Notes: generated by a model not told the origin, from the sequence alone. A stretch of 64,000 nucleotides of DNA from Pirellulaceae bacterium (GCA_026004775.1 BPJU01000013.1:124001-188000); one strand, 5' to 3'; positions 48,775-57,754 are shown, counted from the stretch's first letter. A program made the numbers and translations.

Positions 48775-49059
48775 ATGGCGGGTGACCCAATCGGGGCTGG
48801 TACGCGATCCCGTCCAAGATCGGAGGATTCCTGGACAGCATTCCTGTTATCTGTCGTTCTGCCTGGTACCGGCCAGTTATGGAAAGGGCATGCTTCGGCC
48901 CCTTGGTGGCTGTTGGGCGGCGCTTTATTGATTGCACTGGGGAAGTTGCTGGCCGAAAACGTCCCTTCGCTCCCGCAATGGTTTGAATATCTTGTGTACA
49001 TCGTATATTGCCTGGCGTGCGGGGTTCATGCCGCGCGAACGGAGCAAAAGCTTCGCTAG
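48775..49059 (+). CDS. Small membrane protein (TM2/DUF5683-like)
   Basis: 94 aa. ATG 48775 with GAGG eight bases ahead. Two membrane helices: SWTAFLLSVVLPGTGQLWKG and PWWLLGGALLIALGKLL, a third partly hydrophobic one near YLVYIVYCLACGVHAA. The first helix contains the SxxLPGxGQxxxG motif of DUF5683/TM2 type proteins. Function unknown; possibly linked to ion homeostasis through its neighbour ktrB, but there is no firm evidence. Confidence 0.55.
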   Translation: MAGDPIGAGTRSRPRSEDSWTAFLLSVVLPGTGQLWKGHASAPWWLLGGALLIALGKLLAENVPSLPQWFEYLVYIVYCLACGVHAARTEQKLR

Positions 49060-49347
49060 TTGGGGTGGATGCCACTGAAAGGCCTACGAGAAACACGGGG
49101 TGGTGAAGTGTTCCCAATCGGGCCAAACGCGTTTTTTCGACAGGCTGGGAGCGACGGCACGCTACTTGCCCGTACAGATGGACTCTTGCGGATATCGGAA
49201 GGCTTCGTATTCTTAGGAAGCTGTCGCCGCCATCGGCATGGGTGTGGATGGTTAATGGCCGTCTTTAGCGAGCGATCCTTGAACAGCCGGGGCGCTTGCC
49301 CGGCGGCCGCAGTGCGGCAAGAGAGCCATCATCGTTGAAGAAATGTT
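49060..49347. other. Intergenic region before ktrB
   Basis: About 290 bases without gene; checked for a ydaO c-di-AMP riboswitch and none was recognised. Confidence 0.35.
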
Positions 49348-50748
49348 ATGGTGAAACTGGCCGGCAGTGCCACCAAATACCCGGCGCGACTCTCCATCGT
49401 CTGGTACCTGGGCGTCATTACTCTCGGCAGTCTGGTGCTGATGCATCCGGTGTGTCTGGAGGCGGAGGCCCAGCCGATGGCGTGGATCGACGCCGTGTTT
49501 ACGGCTACCAGTGCTACATGTGTGACGGGGCTGGTCACGCGCCGCACGGGAAGTGAGCTTTCCTGGGTGGGCCAAGCCGTGGTGCTGGTGCTGATCCAGG
49601 TCGGCGGTATCGGGATCCTGACCTTTACCACGCTGGTCACCTTGCGGGTGCGGAAACGGGCTGGAGTACGCGAACGGCTGATCCTGTTCGAAACGATCGG
49701 TGCGCGCGAAACCAGCGACTTGCGGCAGGTGTTGTGGAGTGTGCTGAGCATCGCATTGGCGATCGAGCTGGTGGGCTTTCTGTTGCTGGCGGCTCACCAT
49801 CTGGTGTCCGGATGGCGGAGAACGGAAGGGAGCCTCGCCTGGAACGAAGCGCTGTGGCACGCGCTGTTTCACAGCGTGTCGGCCTTCTGCAATGCCGGTT
49901 TTGCGCTATTCGACGACAGTCTGGTGCGTTATCGAGGGGATGTTTGGGTCAATATAGTGGTGATGGCGTTGATTGTGGTCGGCGGCCTGGGATTCCCGGT
50001 GCTGTTGGAACTACGGCGGTGGTTGTTAATGCCCGAGAATCGCCGTTGGGATCGCCTTTCGCTGCACACGAAACTGATGCTGTTGGGTACGGCCGGGATC
50101 TTTCTGTTAGGATTTGCCGCCACGTTGCTGCTGGAATGGGACGGGGCGCTGAAGGGTTCTCCCTGGGGGGAACGAATCCTGGCTGCCGCCTTTCACAGCG
50201 TCACCTGCCGGACGGCAGGTTTCAACACGGTGGACCTGACCACGATGACGAACGCCACGCTGTTTGTGTCGATTTTGTTGATGATGATCGGCGCCGGGCC
50301 GTGCTCTACGGCCGGCGGCTTTAAAGTGTCGACCGTTATGGTGCTCCTGCTGCGTGCGTGGAACACGTTCCAGGGACGAGAAAAGATCAACGTGTTTCGC
50401 CGCACGATTCCCAATGACACCGCCAACAAAGCGATCGTCACGGCTTTGATGTTCGGGGTTGTTACCGCTGCGGCCTTGACTCTTCTGCTGGTAGTCGAAC
50501 AATCCAGCATTCCCCATTCCCAGACGGGCGGACTGTTCATTGAAGCGCTCTTCGAAGTCGTATCCGCGCTGGGGACCGTCGGCCTGTCGATCGGCCTTAC
50601 GGACAAGCTCACCGTAGCGGGAAAAATGATTATCATTGCATTGATGCTGCTGGGGCGGCTGGGGCCGATTACGTTGTTCGAGGCGCTATCCCGCGTGGAA
50701 GGCCATGCGGAAATCGAACACCCAGCCGAAGAACCGCTCATAGGCTAG
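49348..50748 (+). CDS. ktrB: KtrB/TrkH-type potassium transporter subunit
   Basis: 466 aa membrane protein, forms the K+ translocation path with Na+ symport. The four filter segments are visible: TSATCVTGL (~48-58), SVSAFCNAGF (~175), SVTCRTAGFNT (~293) and VVSALGTVGLS (~405), each with the conserved Gly. Length fits KtrB (~450) rather than TrkH (~480+). Ribosome site weak (GAAGAA). KtrA follows 10 bases after the stop, so the pair is an operon. Confidence 0.94.
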   Translation: MVKLAGSATKYPARLSIVWYLGVITLGSLVLMHPVCLEAEAQPMAWIDAVFTATSATCVTGLVTRRTGSELSWVGQAVVLVLIQVGGIGILTFTTLVTLRVRKRAGVRERLILFETIGARETSDLRQVLWSVLSIALAIELVGFLLLAAHHLVSGWRRTEGSLAWNEALWHALFHSVSAFCNAGFALFDDSLVRYRGDVWVNIVVMALIVVGGLGFPVLLELRRWLLMPENRRWDRLSLHTKLMLLGTAGIFLLGFAATLLLEWDGALKGSPWGERILAAAFHSVTCRTAGFNTVDLTTMTNATLFVSILLMMIGAGPCSTAGGFKVSTVMVLLLRAWNTFQGREKINVFRRTIPNDTANKAIVTALMFGVVTAAALTLLLVVEQSSIPHSQTGGLFIEALFEVVSALGTVGLSIGLTDKLTVAGKMIIIALMLLGRLGPITLFEALSRVEGHAEIEHPAEEPLIG

Positions 50749-50758
50749 GATCCGGCTC

Positions 50759-51430
50759 ATGCCTGAAACGAAACATTTTGTGGTCATCGGTTTGGGGACA
50801 TTTGGAGCCGCCTTGGTCCGCCGACTCCAGGGTTGGGGATGCCGCGTCACCGGAGTCGACAGCGAGGAGGATCACGTCAAGGAACTGAAGGATGAGCTTT
50901 ATGAAGCGATTATCGGGGATGCCACCGAACGGGAAACTCTGGAACATCTGCCTTTGAAAGACGCGAACGCCGTGATTATCAGCTTGGGTGACGACATCAC
51001 GCGTTCCTTGTTGGCCGCGTTGCACGCCAAAGATTTGGGAGCCAAACGCATCGTCGTCAAAGCGGTCAGTAACGAACATGCGCGGATCCTGAAAGCACTC
51101 GGTGTGGAAGTGGTCCATCCGGAACGCGAGTTCGCCGAGGCCTACGCGGATCGGATGAGTCTGCCGAACCTGGTCGGTTCGCTCTATGAACTGGAAAAAG
51201 GTTACGCTATGGCGGAAATCAGCGTGCCCGACTGGCTGACCGGCAAGACATTGCAGGAAGCGGATCTAAGGCGCCGCTACCGCGTGAACGTGGTGGCCGT
51301 ACGAGGGATGATGCGGGGGACGTTTGTGATTCCGGAAGCGGATTACCGCTTCGGACCCGACGAGTCGATGTTGGTGGTGGGACGATTAGAAGATATTACA
51401 CGGCTGGGAAAACTGCAAAACCAATCCTAG
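50759..51430 (+). CDS. ktrA: KtrA/TrkA-type regulatory RCK protein
   Basis: 223 aa. Cytoplasmic ring-forming gate: RCK_N Rossmann motif HFVVIGLGTFGAALVRRL with GxGxxG, acidic Asp at strand 2 (VTGVDSEED), VVHPEREFAEAYADRM, then an RCK_C domain from residue ~140 (EISVPDWLTGKTLQEADL). Binds ATP/ADP or NAD and c-di-AMP in relatives. Begins 10 bases after ktrB. Its TAG stop overlaps the opposite-strand stop of the E2-like gene within the palindrome CTAG at 51427-51430. Confidence 0.94.
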   Translation: MPETKHFVVIGLGTFGAALVRRLQGWGCRVTGVDSEEDHVKELKDELYEAIIGDATERETLEHLPLKDANAVIISLGDDITRSLLAALHAKDLGAKRIVVKAVSNEHARILKALGVEVVHPEREFAEAYADRMSLPNLVGSLYELEKGYAMAEISVPDWLTGKTLQEADLRRRYRVNVVAVRGMMRGTFVIPEADYRFGPDESMLVVGRLEDITRLGKLQNQS

Positions 51431-52452
51431 CCTCCGGATGGATCTGCCGATCCCAACTGCTCTCGGAAACGCTCCAACCAGACATCCCAAGGCACTGAAA
51501 CGCCATCGGCCCGGTAGCAGCTTATCGTCACCTTCATGGACCAGACGTTCTTCCCGCGGCCGGAGATATCCGCAGCAGGTTGTCGCAGTGCTCCCAGCGC
51601 GATTACCACCGCCGCCCGCGGTATCGGATGCGATACCCGGCCCGGAAGCCACACTTCGAACGGGCTCTGCAATGCGTCACACAACAACCAGGAAACTTCT
51701 CTATCCGGTGAGGTCTTTTCTAATAGTCCCTTTTTCCGGGCCGCAGCAGCAGACATGGTTGCACCAGCCGGTGATTCGAAAAAGTCCATCGTCCAGCCGG
51801 ATGGCGTCCAGCGAACAAGACAGCCTTCGTGCAAGGTAGGGGCGGTGCGGCTCAAAGACAACAGGGCTGCGCGGACGACGCTGTCCGGTGCAGGCGCACC
51901 TGCGGAATTCCAGTGAAGCTCCGTCTGAAAAAACGCCGGGGACACACGATCGAACGAGGCGGCAGGCCGATCGAGGGGGACCGCGATATCGCGTTCCCGC
52001 AAAGGAGCGGTGGCTGGTCGATTGGGAATCGCTGCCAAGTCGAGCTTCCGTTCCCGGGCTCGCCGGCGAGCTCGGGGCGAAGCCGGTATTCGGTCGCCGG
52101 CCGCTCGCCTCGCTGTTTCCAAAAGAGCAACGTCACGCTTCACCTTCCAATGCTCGGCGGTGACTAGCGGCGGTAGAGCGATCTCTGGTAAGTCTTCCAG
52201 GTCGTTTCCCGGGCTGAAGATCCAGCCCAGTAATTGGCCTTGATGCACGGTTGAGCCCGGCGTGGGGACTGCTTGATCCGGTAGCTTTAAAAAGCCGGAT
52301 TCGATAGCCCGCAACGTCACGGCATAGGGGCTGTGCACCAGCGTGCAGATGCGGTCGCCCTCGTTGACCCAATCGCCGCTTTCGGCCCACCAGGCCTGTA
52401 GTACGCATCGAGCCGAACCGTTGACGGCAGGAGCTACCAGACGTGTAGCCAT
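51427..52452 (-). CDS. Degenerate E2-like acyltransferase of the 2-oxoacid dehydrogenase type
   Basis: 341 aa. Start 52452, AGGAG eight bases ahead; ATG 52458 is an alternative. Three E2 parts in order: lipoyl-like domain (residues ~1-80, ESGDWVNEGDRICTLV) in which no Lys occupies the lipoylation turn; E3/E1-binding-like helix IPASPRARRRARERKLDLA near 110; and a catalytic-like domain ending PRAAVVIALGALRQP and MKVTISCYRADGVSVPWDVW, where active E2s have DHRxxDG but here it is CYRADGV, so the catalytic His is missing. Follows E1-beta by 19 bases in the same operon. Not expected to transfer acyl groups; possibly a scaffold. Confidence 0.78.
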   Translation of the reverse strand: MATRLVAPAVNGSARCVLQAWWAESGDWVNEGDRICTLVHSPYAVTLRAIESGFLKLPDQAVPTPGSTVHQGQLLGWIFSPGNDLEDLPEIALPPLVTAEHWKVKRDVALLETARRAAGDRIPASPRARRRARERKLDLAAIPNRPATAPLRERDIAVPLDRPAASFDRVSPAFFQTELHWNSAGAPAPDSVVRAALLSLSRTAPTLHEGCLVRWTPSGWTMDFFESPAGATMSAAAARKKGLLEKTSPDREVSWLLCDALQSPFEVWLPGRVSHPIPRAAVVIALGALRQPAADISGRGKNVWSMKVTISCYRADGVSVPWDVWLERFREQLGSADPSGG

Positions 52453-52471
52453 GACCATGGCTCCTCCAACA

Positions 52472-53470
52472 TTATCCCTCTTGCTTGGTGAACCACGTGC
52501 GGATCGTCTCGGCCACAGTCTCCGCCGCGGGCTGCCAATACCGTTCCAAAGCGGGGCTGTATGCGGGCGGCTCGCTGGGATTGTGAATCCGCAATACCGG
52601 AGCGTCGAGCCATTCAAATACGTAATCAAGCAAGTTCACCAGCAAGCCATCCAGCAACGATCCCTGGGGCGGCGTGTCTTCCAGAAGCACGAGTTTGCCG
52701 GTCTTGGCCACGGAGGCTACCAGTGTCTGGCGATCACACGGAGCGAGGCTCGCTAGGTGGATCGTCTCGGCGAGCACTCTCTGGCGTTCCAGCAATTGGG
52801 CGGCTTCGAAGGCCACTTGCGACAAGAACCCGTAGGCAACGATCGTCAGATGGTCGCCGGATGTCAGTACCCGGGCACGAGACCAGATGTCCGACAGTTC
52901 TTCGTCGCTTGGCCGGTAGGTGGCCACATCCTCAGATAGCTCAAACAGGCGGCGGTGTTCCAGTAGTAGCGTCGGCTGCTGGTCGGTCAAGGCCGACGCC
53001 AGCATGGCACAGCCTTCTTGGATCGACATGGGAGCACCGATACGCCAGCCGCGCAGTTGTCGAAAGACTTGCCTGGTGGTACCAGAAAGAAACGGGCCGG
53101 AAGACAAGTGTGTGCCTACCAGCGCCCGCACCACCGGCGCCATAGCGACACGTCCGCCTGTCAGGTGGCTGATTGGATTAACGTTGTAAATGAGGTCGCC
53201 CAGACTGTAGAGCAACCAGTCGGCCGGAAGAAGATCGACGACGGGGCGAGCTCCGGCAAGGGATGCCCCGAGGCACAGACCGACTAGACTTCGTTCACAA
53301 GATGGTAGTTCCTGTACGCGCTTTGGGAAGTCTTTTGCAACGATCGGCCCGGCACTCTGGAGATGGCCGCCCGGTGCTGCCCGAAGGCCAATCAAGCACA
53401 AGCGAGGATCGGCGCGCATCTTTTCCAGGAGCACCGACACGGTCGCCTCACCGTACGTGATCCGGCTCAC
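52472..53470 (-). CDS. E1-beta-like subunit, transketolase C-terminal fold, degenerate
   Basis: 332 aa, GTG start in GTGA overlap with the E1-alpha stop. The scaffold of pyruvate dehydrogenase E1-beta is clear: RITYGEATVSVLLEKM, ERSLVGLCLGASLAGARPVVDLL, DLIYNVNPISHLTGG, ALTDQQPTLLLEHRRLFELS, and C-terminal LVLLEDTPPQGSLLD. The TPP-contacting Glu appears kept (CERSLVG), but the region that holds the catalytic His of active E1-beta (xxHSQ) reads GPFLSGTT here. With E1-alpha it would form a heterotetramer that may not bind TPP. Confidence 0.8.
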   Translation of the reverse strand: MSRITYGEATVSVLLEKMRADPRLCLIGLRAAPGGHLQSAGPIVAKDFPKRVQELPSCERSLVGLCLGASLAGARPVVDLLPADWLLYSLGDLIYNVNPISHLTGGRVAMAPVVRALVGTHLSSGPFLSGTTRQVFRQLRGWRIGAPMSIQEGCAMLASALTDQQPTLLLEHRRLFELSEDVATYRPSDEELSDIWSRARVLTSGDHLTIVAYGFLSQVAFEAAQLLERQRVLAETIHLASLAPCDRQTLVASVAKTGKLVLLEDTPPQGSLLDGLLVNLLDYVFEWLDAPVLRIHNPSEPPAYSPALERYWQPAAETVAETIRTWFTKQEG

Positions 53471-54423
53471 GAACCACTCTCCTCAGGATTCCAATTGGGC
53501 CAAGGTGCGTTGGCTGCCTGCTGATGGGCTTCGGTGACCTCGCGAAGTAGTTGTTTGTCGATGGCTGTCAGTTGTGCTTCGAGTTCCGGGTCCATTTCGT
53601 GCAACAAGTTTCTCAACTGCCGCAATGGGTCTTGTTCTTTCGAGTCGTGCCATTCGGTAGGCGGGTGACTTTTTGGGTGCGGCGGCGTTTCTGCGGGGGA
53701 GCGGATATAGTGGACGCTGCAATCGATCAGCACCGGCCCTTTGGCTTCACGGGCTCGGCGGACTGCGTCAAACACGGCAGAATAGACCAACACCAGATCA
53801 TGCGATGCCACCTCGTAGCCTACCAGCTCATATGCCTTGGCGTACGCGGACAAGTGGGGGAAACCGTGAGCACTTGAATCACCGGCGGCGTGTTCGCTGA
53901 CGAAGACGACCGGCAAGTGCTGCTGAGCAGCCAGGTAGAGACCTTCGTGGAATGCGCCGCTGGCTGCTCCCTGGAAATCAAACACGGCTACGGCCACCCG
54001 TGGCTGGCCGGCCATCTGGAGGGCCCAGGCAGCGCCGACCGCTTCCATGATCGGTGCCCCCGGGACGCTCCCCAGGCTATAAAATCCCAACTCTGTATCA
54101 CAAATCAAGGCCGGACCGGCGTGGCCGCCGGCACAACCCGACCGGCGCCCGTAGTATTCGGCAAACAAGGAATCCAATGGCATTCCTCGGGCTACAGCGT
54201 ACGCCGCACCGGGAGATGGGGCAAACATGAGGTCGTTTTTCCCCAAGTGAAAACAGAGGGCAGCAGCCAACCCCTCGACCCCCATCCTTCCCCAATAGAC
54301 GCCCGGCACTAATCCTTCCAGGTAGGACTTCGCCAGGCGTTCTTCGACGTGCCGGATGCGCGCCATCGTCTCATATAGTTCGACGAGCGTATCGGCCAGA
54401 ACGACCATACGAGCCGGTTTCAT
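53467..54423 (-). CDS. E1-alpha-like subunit without the TPP-binding motif
   Basis: 318 aa. Start 54423 (MKPARMVVLADTLV); ATG at 54408 is possible. Matches E1-alpha through YETMARIRHVEERL, VEGLAAALCFHLG, LFAEYYGRRSGCAGGHAG, SVPGAPIMEAVGAAWAL, and FHEGLYLAAQQHLPVVFVSE. The GDG(A)...N motif that binds TPP-Mg2+ is gone: VFDFQGAASGAFHEGLYL has no GDG and no Asn, and the YRxHG site reads SPGAAYAVARG. C-terminal ~80 residues are polar. First of three linked genes (E1-alpha, E1-beta, E2) and 93 bases after the PLP gene. Confidence 0.8.
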   Translation of the reverse strand: MKPARMVVLADTLVELYETMARIRHVEERLAKSYLEGLVPGVYWGRMGVEGLAAALCFHLGKNDLMFAPSPGAAYAVARGMPLDSLFAEYYGRRSGCAGGHAGPALICDTELGFYSLGSVPGAPIMEAVGAAWALQMAGQPRVAVAVFDFQGAASGAFHEGLYLAAQQHLPVVFVSEHAAGDSSAHGFPHLSAYAKAYELVGYEVASHDLVLVYSAVFDAVRRAREAKGPVLIDCSVHYIRSPAETPPHPKSHPPTEWHDSKEQDPLRQLRNLLHEMDPELEAQLTAIDKQLLREVTEAHQQAANAPWPNWNPEESGS

Positions 54424-54515
54424 GACGCCACCCGCCTTAGTAATGGCAAATCCTGTTGCATCGCATACCGCAAGCGTTGGTCGCGAATTGGCTAGGAGCA
54501 CTGATCATGCGCCTT

Positions 54516-55622
54516 CTATTGTAATCGGCCGCGGGCCGCTAACGGCCAGAATCCCACCACGCCCTCGGCCGTGCCCACAACAAATCGATCGTGCAAAACG
54601 GTGGTAAAATCGCCGTAACCGGGTAGCAGTTTCATGCGACTGCCCAGCCGTGGCCTCTGGACTTGTGGCGGAAGTTCGACCACCCCGTGCTCGGCGGAGA
54701 GCCCGCGGAGGTGGCAGCCGGGTGGAACCACGATCCGCGGCCACGCCAAGTCCAGGCTGAGCGACTTGCGGCCAGCATCGATAATCACACGACGCTCGTC
54801 CGGACAACTTACCACCGTTGCTTCTACCCACAACGCTTGTCGCAACGCAAGTGCACGGCAGTGGTGCCGGTAGAACTCGTCCATGAATATCCCGCCACCG
54901 GCCTGGAGCTCGGTCGGAGCCGGATGCTCCAAACAATACGGCAACGATCCCGTACCGCCGCACGAAACAATCTGACAGCCAATCCCGTGCTGGGAGAGCT
55001 TTTGAGTCAGCTCGCCCAAAATATCCAGAGCTCGATGGATCCGCTGACGCTTTTCGTCTGGATCGGCCACGCACAACAAGTGCCCTTCGTAGCCCATCAG
55101 GCCGGCAAGCTCTAGATGGGGCAGGCGGGCTAGTTCCAGAGCGAGCCGTAGTGCTTCGCCGGGCTTCGCGCCGGCACGCTGCATGCCAATATCGACTTCG
55201 ATCAGCACGCGTGCGGTCAAAGCGTGCCGGCCGAGAACCTCATCTAATGCGATTGCTTGCTCGATATGGTCCACGCAAATTATCGGGTCGGCCAGCCGGC
55301 AGATAGCCACAACGCGTTCCAGCTTATGCTTTCCCACAACGAAGTTGGCGATCAGTAGATCTCGGATACCGTACTCGGCAAACACCAAGGCTTCACTGCT
55401 CTTGGCACAAGTCAATCCCGTGGCTCCGGCCGCAAGAAGTCGCTTGGCCAACTCCGGGCACTTGTGGCACTTGGCATGGGGCCGCCATTGTTTGCCGTAC
55501 CGACGGCACCACGACACGAGAACTTGAACGTTATAGTCCAAAGCGTCCAAATCGACCGCCAAGAATGGGGTGTCGATCTCTTCCCACGTCACGATGGTCC
55601 CAGGCTCCGGTGGTTGGGTCAT
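54516..55622 (-). CDS. Alanine-racemase-like fold-III PLP enzyme (D-threonine aldolase/DSD1 type)
   Basis: 368 aa. PLP fold type III: IDTPFLAVDLDALDYNVQ, and RPHAKCHK with the PLP Lys near residue 50, LLIANFVVGKHKLERV, VLIEVDIGMQRAGA, LMGYEGHLL, SCGGTGSLP. In D-threonine aldolase/D-serine dehydratase a metal is bound by His and Cys near the C-terminus (H-x-C); here the region reads LPGYGDFTTVLHDRFVV, so the pair is changed. May act on a D-amino acid without metal help or have another substrate. Same strand as the dehydrogenase-like operon and likely its first gene. Confidence 0.78.
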   Translation of the reverse strand: MTQPPEPGTIVTWEEIDTPFLAVDLDALDYNVQVLVSWCRRYGKQWRPHAKCHKCPELAKRLLAAGATGLTCAKSSEALVFAEYGIRDLLIANFVVGKHKLERVVAICRLADPIICVDHIEQAIALDEVLGRHALTARVLIEVDIGMQRAGAKPGEALRLALELARLPHLELAGLMGYEGHLLCVADPDEKRQRIHRALDILGELTQKLSQHGIGCQIVSCGGTGSLPYCLEHPAPTELQAGGGIFMDEFYRHHCRALALRQALWVEATVVSCPDERRVIIDAGRKSLSLDLAWPRIVVPPGCHLRGLSAEHGVVELPPQVQRPRLGSRMKLLPGYGDFTTVLHDRFVVGTAEGVVGFWPLAARGRLQ

Positions 55623-56250
55623 ACTCGTAGGGCCTCGTCAGCTCAGTTGCCGGTCCAACGAAGCCAGCATACCACATGGGCACAACATCGCCACACGCGA
55701 ATGTAAGGGGACCTCGGCTTACACCCGCGTGGGCTACACAAACCCGAAACTCTTTCGAAGCCTAGCCAGGCCGAGTCTTTGGAGCGCAGCGACAATTGCT
55801 CGGAAATTCGTGCCACATATTCTTGCCATTGCCACCTCCCGTATCTTCGGTGCTGCCGTATGTGTGGCGTGGGCCGCAAGGCGAGGACCTCCACCGGTAG
55901 GCCGCGTGGCGCGTCCTCCGCGAAAATACAGATCGAAGCGGCAAACCGTGATAGTTTACCCACTCCGACGGGTATTGTTCCGCGATCACGTGTCAACTCA
56001 CCCCTTACCTCGGGCTGGTAGGGGAAGTTGCCAGGCGGAGGCAAACGCGCCCGCCTACGGACTTCGGCACTAAAGAAATTGCGTCGCGTAACGTCCTGTT
56101 GTGGCCGATAGCGAAAGTCGCAGGCGATCCGCGTCAGCTTATTTCGCGGGTGGACGAGAGATTTTGCCATATGATGGTTGCCCGAGTGGTTGCTCGTAAT
56201 GAAGCATACTGGGACCATGAACCTAACGCAGGATTGAGCCTGTCTCAATC
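55623..56250. other. Long intergenic region upstream of the PLP/dehydrogenase-like operon
   Basis: About 630 bases; one long minus-strand frame (55643-56248) is Cys/Arg-rich with no ribosome site and no family likeness, so it is not called. This region should carry the operon promoter. Confidence 0.35.
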
Positions 56251-56729
56251 AAGTCCTCAGACAAGATGAGTTGGGGGGCCAGTACGTCTGATTGTTACTG
56301 GATAACAGCGCGCTTGAATACGTGTATACGGGAGGTACCCCAGACACCCACGGCGCTGTTTACGTAGAAAGTTTGGGGTAACGATTGTGAGTTGCCGCAG
56401 TAGTGGATCGCATAGTTGTTGGGAATTGCAGTATCCCGGAGAGCTGGCCTCTGCGGCACGTGTGGGTGGAAAAAAGGCGCGGATGAGAAGTCCAGACGTG
56501 AAGTGCGTTATGGTACTTGAGGTTGAGAGTGCCAACAGTGTAGGTCTCGGGAGGTGAGGTTTCGGTGAAGATGCCTCGGCGGGGGATTTTCGCGAGAGCT
56601 CCGCGCAGGGAGGTCCGGGGAGGGAGTATTGTCGAGCCGGAGTTCTGGGGGGTGCGTTCTGGGAAGAAGCGGGAGACGGCGTTTGGAGTTCGTGCTGGGC
56701 GACGCGATAACCGAGCCACCGCGAAACAA
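56251..56729. other. Lower-quality region beside the REP array
   Basis: No supportable gene. Open frames on both strands around 56257-57105 run through the palindromes and translate their repeats (AWHH or VPGTT), so they are artefacts. Confidence 0.4.
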
Positions 56730-56880
56730 TGGTGCCAGGCACTACGGTCCGCGGGCCAAATATGGTGCCAGGCAGTACGGTTTGCCGCCGAAAAACGAGG
56801 TGCCAGGCACTGCGTCAACCAGAAAAAGTGGTGCCAGGCACTACCGTTACCGCGAAAAGCGTGGTGCCAGGCACTACGGT
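56730..56880. repeat. REP-like array of five phased palindromes GTGCCAGGCAC
   Basis: Copies at 56732, 56765, 56800, 56831 and 56864 (the second has G for the last C). Spacings are 33, 35, 31 and 33 bases, about three helical turns. On the minus strand each copy is read as ...GTAG-TGCCTGGCAC in three of five, which is the GTAG foot plus palindrome that defines REP elements moved by RAYT enzymes. Flanks between copies differ. Not a CRISPR array. Confidence 0.8.
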
Positions 56881-57126
56881 TTTGCCGGCGGGGCCCCCAA
56901 CCGATACCACCCTAATTGCGGATTAGCCAATTCGACAATATCGGTACTTCCCGGGCGCGTTTTCGCCCCTACTGGCACAATACCGCTCAGAAAAGCCTCA
57001 ACGAAAAGCCCAAAAGACCAAGTACCGGCTCTTGCGAGCCACCACCGGCAAGACTCTCAGCCCACAACCCGCTTTGGGCTGCTAAAAAAGCTTCCGAAAA
57101 ACTGAACTTTCATCCACCACGGGACA

Positions 57127-57754
57127 CTAACTCGAGTCCAACCGATTCTCGTCCGAGCCTGCCCGCTCCTCGCGCTGCCTACGCAACACTGCACGCCGCC
57201 GCCTCACCCAATCGTTAAACCCTAACAACTCCTTGGCGGTCCTCAGCGGATTGCGCACCCACGCCTCGCCCGTCCGTATCACATCCGCTACCCGCAACCG
57301 CACCCGCCCGAGCACCCCGCGCAACCTCTCCAACTCCGCCTCGCCAATAGCCCATCAGAAGCGCAACCACCCCCGCCAACTCGTCCGGATTCTCCCTTGC
57401 CGCCAATAACCGCTCGACCCATTGTTGAACCTCTTCCTGCGTGCTCAAACCGGACAGTTGACAGGCTTGCCCCCACACCTGAAGCCAATGGGCCAAGTTC
57501 CGGCGCACTCGGTCTCGCAGATTCTCATCCAGCGGCTTTACCTGGAGCAATTCGTCCGTGATTTTCCAATGGCGACCCGGGCGGTGTATCTGCTCCTCTT
57601 CCACATCGGCGCTGGGTTTCATCAGCCGCCAAATCCGCCATGTGGCACCCAACCACCGCGAAAGCGCTACCCATTCGACCGGGTCGACCGGCCCGATCCC
57701 GATATCCCGTGCCACTGGTCTACGTCGGCTGCCGGCCAGCCCTCCCTCCGGCAA
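57127..57754 (-). pseudogene. Frameshifted open frame downstream of the RAYT
   Basis: Two overlapping frames on the minus strand. The first (to 57215) runs EWVALSRWLGATWRIWRLMK, LRDRVRRNLAHWLQVW and VALLMGYW; the coding-like sequence then continues in another frame as AELERLRGVLGRVRLRVAD and WVRNPLRTAKELLGFNDWVR. The switch lies near 57335-57365 and needs a +1 step. The join suggests one former gene of about 200 residues. Family is unknown to me; helical, charged. Position right after the RAYT-like gene suggests it is part of the same element. Confidence 0.5.

Noticed and set aside
49060-49347. ydaO c-di-AMP riboswitch before ktrB
   Set aside because: Conserved cores were not recognised.
55643-56248. 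201-codon minus-strand frame
   Set aside because: No ribosome site, atypical composition and no recognisable family.
56730-56880. CRISPR array
   Set aside because: Conserved unit is an 11-base palindrome with only ~20 bases between copies, unlike a 24-37 base repeat with 30-40 base spacers.
56257-56926. Overlapping small frames with AWHH or VPGTT repeats
   Set aside because: They are translations of the GTGCCAGGCAC palindromes, no start signals.
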